This document shows, piece by piece, positions 14,767-23,434 of a stretch of DNA of 64,000 nt. The stretch is from Lentzea pudingi. GTDB taxonomy: Bacteria; Actinomycetota; Actinomycetes; Mycobacteriales; Pseudonocardiaceae. The stretch lies in assembly GCF_014646255.1 (NCBI RefSeq), contig NZ_BMNC01000001.1:186001-250000 (forward strand), in the 5' to 3' direction. Under the pieces are notes generated by a model, which saw nothing but the letters and a program-made list of their open reading frames with translations, searched no databases and had not been told where the DNA came from. The translations under genes were made by a program, and so were the position numbers. The number at the start of each line of letters is the position of its first letter. Within the stretch, counting starts at the first letter, position 1.

Positions 14767-16896
14767 TCATGGGTAGTTCGCCAGGTACGCCTCGGTGGAG
14801 CCAGCTGTGGCCGTGCCGCCCGAGTTGTTGATGATCCGCTGGATGGTTCCCTTGCCGCCTAGGGACACGGTCACCATGCTGTGGAACTTCACGCCTGGGG
14901 TGTTCGGCACCTCGAACGCGCGGTCGGCTACCACGGACGGGTTCGCGTTCATGAACGCGTAGCTGCCCAGGCCCCATGCTTCGTGCGTGGTGACGTTGTT
15001 CGAGACCTTGTAGGCCGCGTAGCCGCGTGTGGAGCCGTTCATCCAGGCTGCCTGGTTGGGGACTTCGTACGGCATTTCGTTCTGGTAGAAGTACGTTCGG
15101 CCGCCTTGGCCGTTCCAGATGGTCTGGTACTTCTGGTAGTGCTCCACGAAGAGGCCGTACATCGTCACGTTGTTGCCGTTGACGATCAGGCCCGTGTCGG
15201 CCGTGTTGAGGTCCCAGCCGACGCCGATGGAGTGGTCGCCTCGCCAGAGCCAGAGGTGGTCGCCGATCACGTTGTGGCTGTTGATGATGAGCGAGGTTGT
15301 GGCGCGGCCTACTGCCGAGCCGCCGATGCGGGCGTAGACGTCGTGCAGTGACGTCGGGTTGGCGGAGTGGTTGGCGTTGCTGCCCGGCGCGCCGATCTGT
15401 GCGAGGAGAGGTGAGTTGGTCGGGGCCGCGTCGATGAGCAGGCCCGCGATCTTCACACCGTCCACATCGGCCACGTCCAGTGCCATGTTGCCGTTGGTGG
15501 GCATGACGGTGGCCAGGCCGAGGCCCATCACGACGGTGTCGGGGCGGGTGACGCGGATCGGTTCGCTGACCTGGTGGATGCCTGGCGTGAGGAGCAGGTG
15601 CTTGCCGGATGCCAGTTGGGCGTTCGTCGTGGCGGCCGAGGTGCCCGGCTTCGCGATGTAGAAGTTGGAGAGGGGGATGTTCGTGCCCTGCTGGTTGCCT
15701 GCTGCCCAGGTGGTGCCGCTGGTGTTGGTGCGCAGGGCCGGGACGAACACGTTGTAGTTGCCGCTGCCGTCGACGTTCAGGAACGGCTTCTCACGGATGA
15801 GGGGCGTTTGCGCGACGTTCGTGTAGGGCGGTTCGGGGAACGAGGTCTGCGGTGCGTTGCGGGCGCCCACGAAGACCATGTTCCAGTTCTCGCCGGTCCA
15901 CGAGCCCCACTCGGTGTTGCGCGACAGCCACTGCTGCTGCGAACCGGAGCGGACCTGGCCCGTGACCACGGAGTCGGCGAGGAAGCCGCCGCTCGACCAG
16001 CCGTTGTCGTCGAGCTGCATGTTGCCGTAGGTCTTGGTTCGGCGCATGGCCGACGCCTGCGAGACGGCCCACGTGTTGGTGCCGCTCGGGGGACGGATCG
16101 CGAGGTTCTCCGCGCCGCGCCAGAAGTTGTGCGTCGCGTTGCCCTCGAACCAGTCTGCCTCGACGTGCACCTGGCCGTTGATCGTGACGCCGTCCGGCAG
16201 CAGGCCCAGGCCGAGGACCTGGGTGAAGAAGCCGATGTTCACGTCGACGTTGTAGTTGCCGGGCTTGAACATGATCGCGTACCGGCGGGCGTCGTACTGG
16301 CCCTCCTCCTGCTGGCGGAAGACGTCGTTGAGCCGCGCCTGGATCGTGGCGGCCGGCATCGACGGGTCGAAGACGAGCACGTTCGGGCCGAAGTCGGGCT
16401 GGCCCGGCTGCTGCGTGCCGCCGGTCAGGCGGAAGAGCTGTGCGTTGGTCCCGTTGCAGGTGTACTGGACCAGCTGCACGTCGCCGGTGGACGCGCCGGG
16501 CACGTCGAGGCACTTGGCGCTGTTGCGGTTCACGAACCGGTAGGTGTCCGTGCCGGCCTGTTCAGGGCGCCATTGCTGGTTGTTCGCGTTGAACGACTGC
16601 CACATGTGGACAGCCGCGTTGTCCGCGGTCGACACGTTCGAGACGTCCCAGACCTGGCCCTGGCCGACGGTGAAGTAGCCGTCGCTCGTGGGCGTGAAGG
16701 TCCACGTCTGCCCCGAGCAACCTTGTTGGCGGAGCTGCGAGCCGTTGGCCGTTCCCAGCGACTCCACGCACTTGCCGCTGCCCACGTTCGTCACTTGATA
16801 AGCGGTTCCGGGCACCACGTCGGCCTGCGCCGCGACCGTCCACACGGGAACGATCGCCGCTGCTGCCAACGCTGCCACCAGCAGGGGGGTTCTCAC
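14767..16896 (-). CDS. Secreted ricin-type (CBM13) beta-trefoil plus right-handed beta-helix protein
   Basis: A 709-residue exported protein. The signal peptide ends near AQA-D (about 25). A ricin B-like beta-trefoil follows (about 28-160), with repeated Q-x-W-type units (GQTWTFTP, NQQWRPEQ, AQLFRLTG) and KCVE/KCLD motifs. The rest (about 170-709) looks like a right-handed beta-helix with many Asn/Gly turns (GLIVNGNNVTMYGLFVEHY, LIINSHNVIGDHLWLWRGD), as in GH55 / pectate-lyase-like proteins often mislabelled adenylyl cyclase. A polysaccharide-active enzyme is likely; catalytic residues were not identified. It faces the terminator at 14703-14740 and is divergent from an ArsR-type regulator. 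Confidence 0.78.
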   Translation of the reverse strand: MRTPLLVAALAAAAIVPVWTVAAQADVVPGTAYQVTNVGSGKCVESLGTANGSQLRQQGCSGQTWTFTPTSDGYFTVGQGQVWDVSNVSTADNAAVHMWQSFNANNQQWRPEQAGTDTYRFVNRNSAKCLDVPGASTGDVQLVQYTCNGTNAQLFRLTGGTQQPGQPDFGPNVLVFDPSMPAATIQARLNDVFRQQEEGQYDARRYAIMFKPGNYNVDVNIGFFTQVLGLGLLPDGVTINGQVHVEADWFEGNATHNFWRGAENLAIRPPSGTNTWAVSQASAMRRTKTYGNMQLDDNGWSSGGFLADSVVTGQVRSGSQQQWLSRNTEWGSWTGENWNMVFVGARNAPQTSFPEPPYTNVAQTPLIREKPFLNVDGSGNYNVFVPALRTNTSGTTWAAGNQQGTNIPLSNFYIAKPGTSAATTNAQLASGKHLLLTPGIHQVSEPIRVTRPDTVVMGLGLATVMPTNGNMALDVADVDGVKIAGLLIDAAPTNSPLLAQIGAPGSNANHSANPTSLHDVYARIGGSAVGRATTSLIINSHNVIGDHLWLWRGDHSIGVGWDLNTADTGLIVNGNNVTMYGLFVEHYQKYQTIWNGQGGRTYFYQNEMPYEVPNQAAWMNGSTRGYAAYKVSNNVTTHEAWGLGSYAFMNANPSVVADRAFEVPNTPGVKFHSMVTVSLGGKGTIQRIINNSGGTATAGSTEAYLANYP

Positions 16897-16965
16897 GGCT
16901 CACAGGGTGGGGGTGGTTTGTTGCAACCGTCAACGAACCTAACCGTTTCCGGTCCCGTTCCGGTA

Positions 16966-16985
16966 TTGACAAATGATTTTGTCAA
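16966..16985. promoter_or_regulatory. Perfect palindrome overlapping a consensus -35, ArsR-type operator
   Basis: TTGACAAA-TGAT-TTTGTCAA is a perfect 8+8 bp dyad, and its left arm contains a consensus TTGACA -35. A -10-like GACTGT at 16990-16995 follows at 18 bp and leads, after seven bases, to the GTG at 17003. Binding would block RNA polymerase, so autorepression by the adjacent regulator is likely. Confidence 0.65.
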
Positions 16986-17002
16986 ATGAGACTGTGCTAG
17001 GC

Positions 17003-17500
17003 GTGGAGCTGTCGCCGTTGCGCCTGTCGCTGCTGGAGCTGTTGAAGTCGCCCGCCTCGGCGACGCAGCTCGCGGCGGCTCTCGACCTGCCCCGGCAGCG
17101 CGTCAACTACCACGTGCGGGCCCTGGAGCAGGCAGGACTCGTCGAGCTGGTCGAGGAACGGCAGCGGCGTGGGTGCGTCGAGCGCGTGCTGCGGGCGAAG
17201 CCCGGCCGCGAGATCGCCGCCGGCGTCCAGGACCAGTTCGCCGCGACGCACCTGGTGTCGGTCGCCGAGGACACCGCGCGCGAGGTCGAGCGGATGTCGG
17301 GTGCTGCGGCCGGTGCGGGAAAGCGCTTGCTCACGTTCACCGTGGAGGCGACGGTCCGCTTCGGCGAGCCCGGAGCGGTCCACGAGTTCACCAGCGATCT
17401 GGCCGAAGCGGTGCGGCAGATCGCCCTGAAGTACGACACCGAGTCAGGCCGCCCGTACCGGGTGGTCGCGATGGGCCATCCCGGAGTAGCAGATGAGTGA
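17003..17500 (+). CDS. ArsR-type winged-helix transcriptional regulator
   Basis: A 165-residue regulator. An N-terminal winged HTH (about 3-75: SPLRLSLLELLKSPASATQL, LPRQRVNYHVRALEQAGLVELV) is followed by an unassigned helical/beta C-terminal part ending in a strand-like VVAMGHPG. No metal-binding cysteine cluster is seen, so it is not a canonical metal sensor. ArsR-SRPBCC pairs are a common actinobacterial arrangement, and this gene overlaps the SRPBCC gene by 8 bp. The GTG at 17003 is preferred because an ATG at 16973 lies inside the operator; GTG at 16994 is another option. Confidence 0.8.
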   Translation: MELSPLRLSLLELLKSPASATQLAAALDLPRQRVNYHVRALEQAGLVELVEERQRRGCVERVLRAKPGREIAAGVQDQFAATHLVSVAEDTAREVERMSGAAAGAGKRLLTFTVEATVRFGEPGAVHEFTSDLAEAVRQIALKYDTESGRPYRVVAMGHPGVADE

Positions 17501-18071
17501 CGAGGGCGTTCAGATCGAGATCACCGTGGCCGCGCCGGTCGGGGAGGTGTGGGAGTCCTTCCGGAACAAGGAGAAGCTGCGTCACTGGCACGGCTGGGAC
17601 GCACCGGAGCTCGACGCCGAGATCGACCACATCTTCTTCACGAACGCCGAGGAGGACGGCACCACGCTGGTCGTCCACGGCCACGACACGTTCGCGCTCA
17701 CGGCCACACCCGAGGGCACGCGCGTGGTGCTGACCCGCGCGCCCCTGGGCACCTCACCCGAGTGGGACGACTACTACGACGACATCACCGAGGGCTGGAT
17801 CACGTTCCTGCACCAGCTGAAGTTCGCGCACGAGTACCACCCGGGGGAGCAGCGCCGGACGCTGTTCTGGCCGTCCGAGGTCGGTCTCGGTGTGGACGGC
17901 AGGACGTTCTTCGAGTCGGCGAACCAGCGCGGTGTCGTGGTCGAGGAGTTCGGTCCCGGCCTCGTGATCACCAGCGCGAAGATGACCGTCGTGACGACCT
18001 ACGGGTTCTCCGACGACGAGCTGGAGGCGCTGCGTCAGAAGGGCCCGGCCGAGGTGAGCGACCCGAAGTAG
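17493..18071 (+). CDS. SRPBCC (AHSA1/polyketide cyclase-like) domain protein
   Basis: A 192-residue START/Bet v1-like fold protein: an N-terminal strand VQIEITVAAPVGEVWESF, the middle LRHWHGWDAPELDAEI, and a C-terminal long helix ITEGWITFLHQLKFAHEY. Such proteins bind hydrophobic ligands; the role is unknown. Its ATG lies within the end of the ArsR gene (8-bp overlap), so the two are translationally coupled and the ArsR protein probably controls it. The 3' end overlaps the convergent alditol oxidase by 37 bp. Confidence 0.82.
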   Translation: MSDEGVQIEITVAAPVGEVWESFRNKEKLRHWHGWDAPELDAEIDHIFFTNAEEDGTTLVVHGHDTFALTATPEGTRVVLTRAPLGTSPEWDDYYDDITEGWITFLHQLKFAHEYHPGEQRRTLFWPSEVGLGVDGRTFFESANQRGVVVEEFGPGLVITSAKMTVVTTYGFSDDELEALRQKGPAEVSDPK

Positions 18072-19246
18072 CGGGTCAGGAACTCGTTGCGGAAGACGCC
18101 TTTCGGGTCGTGCTCGGCGAGCAGCGCCCGGAAGGCGTCCCACTGCGGGTAGCGGGCGGCCAGCAGGGCCGGCGGCACGGTGAAGAGCTTGCCCCAGTGC
18201 GGCCGCGGCGCGATCGCCTCCTCCAGGCGGGGGAGCAGCCGCAGCACGGCCGGGGTGTCCGGCACCCACGTGAAGTGGATCGCGATGCTGTCGCGGTCGT
18301 AGGCGGGGCTGAGCCACTGCGGTTCGCCGTCGATCGTGCGGATCTCGCAGGCCTGCACGAGCGGTGAGATCACCGTCGACATCTCGGCCAGCGCCCGCAA
18401 CGCCGTCACCGCGCGGCTGCGGGGCACGAAGTACTCGGTCTGCAGCTCGTCGCCGACGGACGGGGTGAACTCGGCGCGGAAGTGCGGCAGCCGCTCGTGC
18501 CACGGGCCGGGCACGCCGCCCTGGAGCGTGCAGCGGGAGGCGGGCTGGCCCGGCACCGGGTGCGCCGGTTCGGTCGCGGGCCGCCCCGGGAACGCGAACT
18601 CCTCGTCGCCCACGCGGTGCTTCGCCCACAGCGTCGCGCCACCCTGCCAGTCGACGAACGCGCTCACGCTGTACGCGCCGTCGAAGATCTGCTCGAGCCG
18701 GACGAGCAGCGTCGTCCAGGCGACGTCCTCGTAGACCGTCTGCGCGACCTGGAACGTCGGCACCACGTCCAGCGTCACGGTGGTGATGACACCGAGGCCG
18801 CCCATCGACACGGGCGCGCCCGCGGAGGCCAGTTCGACGACCGAGCCGTCCCCGCGCAGGACCTCGACGGACCGGACCGCACCGGCGAGCGAGCGCCCGC
18901 CAGAGCCGTGCGTGGCAGTGGAGATCGCCCCGGCCACGGTGATGTGAGGCAACGACGGCAGCGTGTGCAGGGCCAGGCCTGCCGCCTCCAGCCGGACCGC
19001 CAGTGCCGCGAGCGTCATGCCCGCGCTCACCCGGACCGTGTGGCCGGAGACTTCAAAGACCTCGGGCATGGCCGCCAGCGACACCAGCGTGCCGGTCGTG
19101 TCGGCGATCGTGCTGAACGAATGCCCCGACCCGACGACGTGCACGGCCGAGGAACCACGCACGAGCGCACGCAGGTCGTCCGCCGAGGCCGGGCTGACGA
19201 CCTGGGCCGAGGTGAACGTGACGTTGCCCGCCCAGTTGGTGCTCAT
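18035..19246 (-). CDS. Alditol oxidase (FAD-dependent, AldO/xylitol oxidase type)
   Basis: A 403-residue VAO-family flavoprotein closely resembling Streptomyces alditol oxidase. It has the N-terminal NWAGN signature, the FAD-linking histidine in VGSGHSFSTI (His42), a PP-loop TLPSLPHITVAGAISTATHGSG, the GPWHERLPHFRAEFTPS block, and a C-terminal ALO domain with CEIRTIDGEPQWLSPAY and HFTWV. It should oxidise the terminal hydroxyl of alditols such as xylitol or sorbitol with O2, giving aldose and H2O2. It is cytoplasmic and probably monocistronic. It is divergent from the O-methyltransferase gene, sharing a 117-bp intergenic region. Confidence 0.9.
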   Translation of the reverse strand: MSTNWAGNVTFTSAQVVSPASADDLRALVRGSSAVHVVGSGHSFSTIADTTGTLVSLAAMPEVFEVSGHTVRVSAGMTLAALAVRLEAAGLALHTLPSLPHITVAGAISTATHGSGGRSLAGAVRSVEVLRGDGSVVELASAGAPVSMGGLGVITTVTLDVVPTFQVAQTVYEDVAWTTLLVRLEQIFDGAYSVSAFVDWQGGATLWAKHRVGDEEFAFPGRPATEPAHPVPGQPASRCTLQGGVPGPWHERLPHFRAEFTPSVGDELQTEYFVPRSRAVTALRALAEMSTVISPLVQACEIRTIDGEPQWLSPAYDRDSIAIHFTWVPDTPAVLRLLPRLEEAIAPRPHWGKLFTVPPALLAARYPQWDAFRALLAEHDPKGVFRNEFLTRYFGSLTSAGPF

Positions 19247-19293
19247 ACGGACACGGTAAGGGCCGACGCCAGCAATCGTTGTGCGGCCAGCGC

Positions 19294-19307
19294 TGGAACA
19301 CGTTCCA
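19294..19307. promoter_or_regulatory. Short dyad between alditol oxidase and methyltransferase genes
   Basis: TGGAAC-AC-GTTCCA (6-bp arms), next to a second small palindrome CCAGCGCTGG that overlaps its left edge. It lies in the middle of the divergent intergenic region, so it could regulate either gene. A TTGACC at about 19322 may be part of the methyltransferase promoter. Confidence 0.35.
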
Positions 19308-19363
19308 CTGTTGTTTCAGTGTTGACCAAAACTCAATTGCCCACAGTGGCAGGGTTGGTTCAC

Positions 19364-20329
19364 ATGGACACCGACGTGCAGAAGCTTCGAGACATGTCCG
19401 GGCTGGTCACGCCGATGGCGTTGCGCGTCGCAGTGACCCTCGGGCTACCGGACCGCCTGAGTGATCGCCCCGCGACCGCAGCCGAGCTCGCACCCGAACT
19501 GGAGGTCGACCCGCTCGCCCTTGACCTGCTGCTGGCCCACCTGACGACTCTCGGCGTGATCGAACGAACAGACGCGGGCCACCGCACCACGGACTTCGGC
19601 GCGTTGCTGGGCGCGGACGCGGGCAACGGCCTGAACAACCTGCTGCACCACGACTCCGCCGCCGGACGCGCCGACCTGGCGTTCATCGACCTGGTCCACA
19701 GCGTCCGCACCGGGAACCCCGCCTACCCGCTCCGGTTCGGGCAGGGCTTCTGGGAGGACCTGGCCGGGCAACCACACCTGCGGGCCGCGTTCGACCGGCA
19801 GATGAACGACCGCATGAGCAGGTGGATCCCGCAGGTGGTGGCGGCGTTCGACTGGGCGCGGTCCGGCACGCTCGTCGACGTCGGCGGCGGGCACGGCAGC
19901 CTGCTCGCCGCGATCCTGCACGCCCACCCCGGGATGCGCGGCCACCTGGTCGACCTGGAGGAGACCGCGGCCGGCGCCCGCGAGCTGCTCCGGTCGCAGG
20001 GGCTCGCGGAACGGACCGAGGTCACCGGCGGCAGCTTCTTCGACCCGTTGCCCCGTGGTGATGCCTGCCTGTTGTTCGACATCCTGCACGACTGGGACGA
20101 CGAGAACGCGCATCGGATCCTGGCACGCTGCGCCGAGGCGAGCGACCGGGTGCTCGTCGTGGAGTCCCTCGGTGGGAGCAGCGAGTTCGACCTCGTCATG
20201 CTCGTGCACTTCGGTGGGCGGGACCGAGGGCTCCACGACTTCGAGCGGCTGGCGTCGCGGCACGGGCTCACGCTCGTGTCCACGACTCAGGTGACCGACG
20301 GGCGCACTCTGCTGGAGTTCACTCGCTGA
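19364..20329 (+). CDS. SAM-dependent O-methyltransferase (acetylserotonin OMT-like)
   Basis: A 321-residue class I methyltransferase of the PF00891 type: an N-terminal winged-helix dimerisation domain (about 10-85, MALRVAVTLGLPDRL), SAM motif I LVDVGGGHGSL (170-180), and LLFDILHDWDDENAHRIL (236-253), where the His of HDW is the usual catalytic base. Family members methylate phenolic hydroxyls of small aromatics or polyketides. No biosynthetic cluster surrounds it. The ATG at 19364 follows GGGTTGG; upstream in-frame GTG/TTG codons would add a non-conserved extension. It overlaps the convergent SIP gene by 11 bp. Confidence 0.87.
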   Translation: MDTDVQKLRDMSGLVTPMALRVAVTLGLPDRLSDRPATAAELAPELEVDPLALDLLLAHLTTLGVIERTDAGHRTTDFGALLGADAGNGLNNLLHHDSAAGRADLAFIDLVHSVRTGNPAYPLRFGQGFWEDLAGQPHLRAAFDRQMNDRMSRWIPQVVAAFDWARSGTLVDVGGGHGSLLAAILHAHPGMRGHLVDLEETAAGARELLRSQGLAERTEVTGGSFFDPLPRGDACLLFDILHDWDDENAHRILARCAEASDRVLVVESLGGSSEFDLVMLVHFGGRDRGLHDFERLASRHGLTLVSTTQVTDGRTLLEFTR

Positions 20330-21101
20330 GCGCGGCGATCCGTTCCTGGGCCTCGGCGAGGTCCTCGGTGGTCGGCGCGTCGTCCTGGGTGAGCGCCCGC
20401 CGCCAGTAACCGGCGAACTCGATGTCCTTCTTGGACACTCCGAGACCGACGAAGTGCCTGCGCAGCGCACGCACCGTGGAGGCCTCGCCGCCGAGCCACA
20501 CCCACGTCGACGGCTCGATCTCTGCTGCTTCGACCACCGAGAACAGGTCCTCCCCGGCGCTGCGGTGAACCCACCGCACACCGGAGATGTCCTGTTCCTC
20601 CAACGGATCGGCGACCTCGACGAACACGAGCCGTCGCTGGTCCGGGGGCAGCAGCTCGAGCAGCGAGGCGATCGCGGGCAGTGCGGTCTCGTCGCCCGCG
20701 AACACCAGCAGGCCGGCGGTGCCGAGCGGGCGGGCGTAGTCGGGGGAGGGGCCGAACCTCCCGATGACGTCACCGGGCTGTGCGCGGGCGGCCCAGCTCG
20801 ACGCCGGTCCGTTGTCGCCGTGCAGCACGAAGTCGACGGTCAGCACCCCGCCGGCCAGCGACCGGACGGTGAAGCTGCGCATCCACGGCCGTTCGGCGTC
20901 GGGCATGGCCAGATAAGCCTGGTACCAGGTGCCGACGTCCGGGGCGTCCGAGACGTGCGCCGACCCGCCCGGCTTGGGGAACAACAGCTTGAGCTGCTGG
21001 TCCGGCCAGGTGCCGATCTCGTCGAGTCCGGGACCGGTGAACGTCATCCGGGTCATGCGCGGGGTCAGCGGTGCGACCGAGGTCACCGTCAGCAGGCTCA
21101 T
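20319..21101 (-). CDS. Siderophore-interacting protein (ferric-siderophore reductase, ViuB/SIP type)
   Basis: A 260-residue SIP-family flavoreductase. The FAD-binding barrel (about 1-115) contains RMTFTGPGLDEIGTWPDQQLKLLFP and the flavin motif RSFTVRS. The NAD(P)H domain (about 120-235) contains LLVFAGDETALPAIASLLE and VWLGGEASTVRALRRHFV, ending in FAGYWRRALTQDDA, which is diagnostic of SIP proteins. It reduces ferric siderophores in the cytoplasm to free the iron. Its ATG overlaps the stop of the UvrA-like gene (ATGA), so the two are coupled, an unexpected pairing. Confidence 0.92.
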   Translation of the reverse strand: MSLLTVTSVAPLTPRMTRMTFTGPGLDEIGTWPDQQLKLLFPKPGGSAHVSDAPDVGTWYQAYLAMPDAERPWMRSFTVRSLAGGVLTVDFVLHGDNGPASSWAARAQPGDVIGRFGPSPDYARPLGTAGLLVFAGDETALPAIASLLELLPPDQRRLVFVEVADPLEEQDISGVRWVHRSAGEDLFSVVEAAEIEPSTWVWLGGEASTVRALRRHFVGLGVSKKDIEFAGYWRRALTQDDAPTTEDLAEAQERIAALSE

Positions 21102-23356
21102 GACAGGTACTCCCTGAGGTGCCGGGCGGTCAGCGTGTCCGAAGTGGACACGAGCTCGCCGGGGGTGCCGGAGAAGACGACCTGGCCGCCGTCGTGGCCC
21201 GCGCCCGGACCCAGGTCGACGATCCAGTCGGCGTGCGCCATCACGGCGAGGTGGTGCTCGATCACGATGACCGTGTTGCCGGCGTCGATCAGCTGGTCCA
21301 GCAGCCCGAGCAGCTGGTCGACGTCGGCGAGGTGCAGGCCGGACGTCGGCTCGTCCAGCACGTACGTCGAGGCCTTCTCCGCCATGTGGATGGCGAGCTT
21401 CAGCCGTTGCCGTTCACCGCCGGACAACGTCGTGAGCGGCTGGCCGAGCGAGAGGTACGACAGTCCGACGTCGTGCAGGCGGCTGAGCACGGCGTGGGCC
21501 TGGCCGGACGGGAAGAAGTCGCGGGCGTCGGCGACGGACATGCCGAGCACCTCGCTGATGTTCTTGCCCCGCAACGTGTAGCGCAGCACCTCGGGCGTGA
21601 ACCGCTTGCCCTCGCACTTCTCGCAGACCGTGGCGACGCCGGCCATCATGGCGAGGTCGGTGTAGACGAGCCCGATGCCCTTGCAGTTCTCGCACGCGCC
21701 TTCGGAGTTCGCGCTGAACAACGCGGCTTTCACGCCGTTGGCCTTGGCGAACGCGGTCCGCACGGAGTCGAGCAGGCCGGTGTAGGTGGCGGGGTTGGAC
21801 CGGCGCGAGCCGCGGATCGGTGACTGGTCGACCGTCACGACGTCCTTGCGGCGCCGCAACGAGCCGTGGATGAGCGACGACTTGCCGGAGCCCGCGACGC
21901 CGGTGACGACGGTCAGCACGCCGAGCGGCAGGTCGACCGAGACGTCCTTGAGGTTGTTGGTGCGGGCGCCGCTGATCGTCAGGAAGCCCTTCGGGGTGCG
22001 GAACTCCGGCCGCAGCTTGGCCCGGTGGTCGAGGTGCCGGCCGGTCAGCGTGCCGGACGCGCGCAGGCCCGCCACGTCGCCGGAGTAGCACAGGTGGCCG
22101 CCGTTGACGCCCGCGCCGGGGCCGAGGTCGACGACGTGGTCGGCGATCTCGATGGTCTCCGGCTTGTGCTCCACGACGAGGACGGTGTTCCCCTTGTCGC
22201 GCAGGCGGAGCAGGAGGTCGTTCATCCGCTGGATGTCGTGCGGGTGCAGGCCGACGGTCGGTTCGTCGAACACGTAGGTGATGTCGGTGAGCGAGGATCC
22301 CAGGTGCCGCACCATCTTCACGCGCTGCGACTCGCCGCCGGACAGCGTGCCGGACTCGCGGTCGAGGGAGAGGTAGCCGAGGCCGATCTCCACCAGCGAG
22401 TCGAGCGTGCCCCGCAGCGTGGCGAGCAGCGGTGCGACCGACGGGTCGTCGATGGAGTGCACGAACCGCGCGAGGTCGCTGATCTGCATCGCGCAGCAGT
22501 CCGCGATGTTCACGCCCTTGATCTTCGAGTTCAGGGCGGCCTGGTTGATGCGGGCGCCCCGGCAGTCCGGGCAGGTGGCGAACGTGACGGCCTTGTCCAC
22601 GAACGCGCGGATGTGCGGCTGCATGGACTCGCGGTCTTTGGACAGGATCGTGCGCTGCAGCTTCGCGATCAGGCCGTCGTAGGTGACGTTGCTGCCGCCG
22701 ACGTTCAGCTTCGTCGTCGGCTTGTGGAGGAAGTCGTGCAGCTGCTGTTCGGTGAACGTGCTGATCGGCTGGTCCGCCGGGAAGAGGCCGGAGTTGGCGA
22801 GGACCTGCCAGTACCAGGTGCCGACGCCGTAGTTCGGGGCGTCGATCGCGCCGTCGTTCAACGACTTGCTCTTGTCGACGATCGCGTCCACGTCGATGGT
22901 CGTGACCTTGCCGAGGCCCTCGCAGGCCGGGCACATGCCCTCGGGCAGGTTGAAGCTGAACGCGCCGGACGTGCCGACGTGCGGCTCACCGAGGCGGCTG
23001 AAGACGATGCGGAGCATGGTGTGCGCGTCGGTGGCGGTGCCGACGGTGGACCGCGAGTTCGCGCCCATCCGTTCCTGGTCGACGATGATCGCCGCGCTCA
23101 GGTTGTGCAGCGCGTCCACGTCCGGGCGGCCGATCGACGGCATGAAGGACTGCAGGAACGCGGTGTAGGTCTCGTTGATCATGCGCTGGGACTCGGCCGC
23201 GATCGTGCCGAACACCAGCGAGGACTTCCCGGAGCCGGACACGCCGGTGAAGACGGTCAGGCGGCGCTTGGGGACGTCGAGCGAGACGTCCGCGAGGTTG
23301 TTCTCCCTGGCCCCTCTGACCTGGATCCAGTCATGGCTGTCCGCGACAGCGTTCAC
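21098..23356 (-). CDS. UvrA-like ABC ATPase (short UvrA2/DrrC-type)
   Basis: A 752-residue UvrA paralog, shorter than housekeeping UvrA (about 950). Two ABC cassettes are present: Walker A GVSGSGKSS (about 38-46) and GVAGSGKSS (about 485), signatures LSGGESQRV and LSGGERQRL, and Walker B VFDEPTVGL and VLDEPTSGL. Zinc-type CxxC pairs are CPACEGLG, CPDCRGAR, CENCKGIG and CEKCEGKR. Short UvrA-like proteins act in DNA-damage tolerance or self-resistance to intercalating drugs. Control by the divergent TetR gene and coupling to a SIP flavoreductase suggest an inducible protective operon. Resistance is inferred; the ATPase family is certain. Confidence 0.9.
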   Translation of the reverse strand: MNAVADSHDWIQVRGARENNLADVSLDVPKRRLTVFTGVSGSGKSSLVFGTIAAESQRMINETYTAFLQSFMPSIGRPDVDALHNLSAAIIVDQERMGANSRSTVGTATDAHTMLRIVFSRLGEPHVGTSGAFSFNLPEGMCPACEGLGKVTTIDVDAIVDKSKSLNDGAIDAPNYGVGTWYWQVLANSGLFPADQPISTFTEQQLHDFLHKPTTKLNVGGSNVTYDGLIAKLQRTILSKDRESMQPHIRAFVDKAVTFATCPDCRGARINQAALNSKIKGVNIADCCAMQISDLARFVHSIDDPSVAPLLATLRGTLDSLVEIGLGYLSLDRESGTLSGGESQRVKMVRHLGSSLTDITYVFDEPTVGLHPHDIQRMNDLLLRLRDKGNTVLVVEHKPETIEIADHVVDLGPGAGVNGGHLCYSGDVAGLRASGTLTGRHLDHRAKLRPEFRTPKGFLTISGARTNNLKDVSVDLPLGVLTVVTGVAGSGKSSLIHGSLRRRKDVVTVDQSPIRGSRRSNPATYTGLLDSVRTAFAKANGVKAALFSANSEGACENCKGIGLVYTDLAMMAGVATVCEKCEGKRFTPEVLRYTLRGKNISEVLGMSVADARDFFPSGQAHAVLSRLHDVGLSYLSLGQPLTTLSGGERQRLKLAIHMAEKASTYVLDEPTSGLHLADVDQLLGLLDQLIDAGNTVIVIEHHLAVMAHADWIVDLGPGAGHDGGQVVFSGTPGELVSTSDTLTARHLREYLS

Positions 23357-23377
23357 GCTGCTTCCCCCAAAGATTGT

Positions 23378-23422
23378 TTATGTCGTAAAGTATCGACCGA
23401 ACGAGGTTACTTTACGTCGTAA
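23378..23422. promoter_or_regulatory. Double TetR operator between uvrA-like and TetR genes
   Basis: Two 15-bp arms (23378-23392 and 23408-23422) are inverted with two mismatches and separated by 15 bp. Each arm itself carries the 11-mer TTA(T/C)GTCGTAA. The pair fills the 78-bp divergent promoter region, and the right copy abuts the GGAG before the TetR start. Confidence 0.7.
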
Positions 23423-23434
23423 GGAGTCGCAACC

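Noticed and set aside
15574..16989. 471-codon plus-strand frame opposite the ricin-domain gene
   Set aside because: No family features, and biased amino-acid composition; the minus-strand gene has signal peptide and beta-trefoil motifs.
18035..23356. A secondary-metabolite cluster (alditol oxidase, O-methyltransferase, SIP, UvrA-like)
   Set aside because: Genes are on alternating strands with separate regulators and there is no PKS, NRPS, terpene or RiPP core enzyme.
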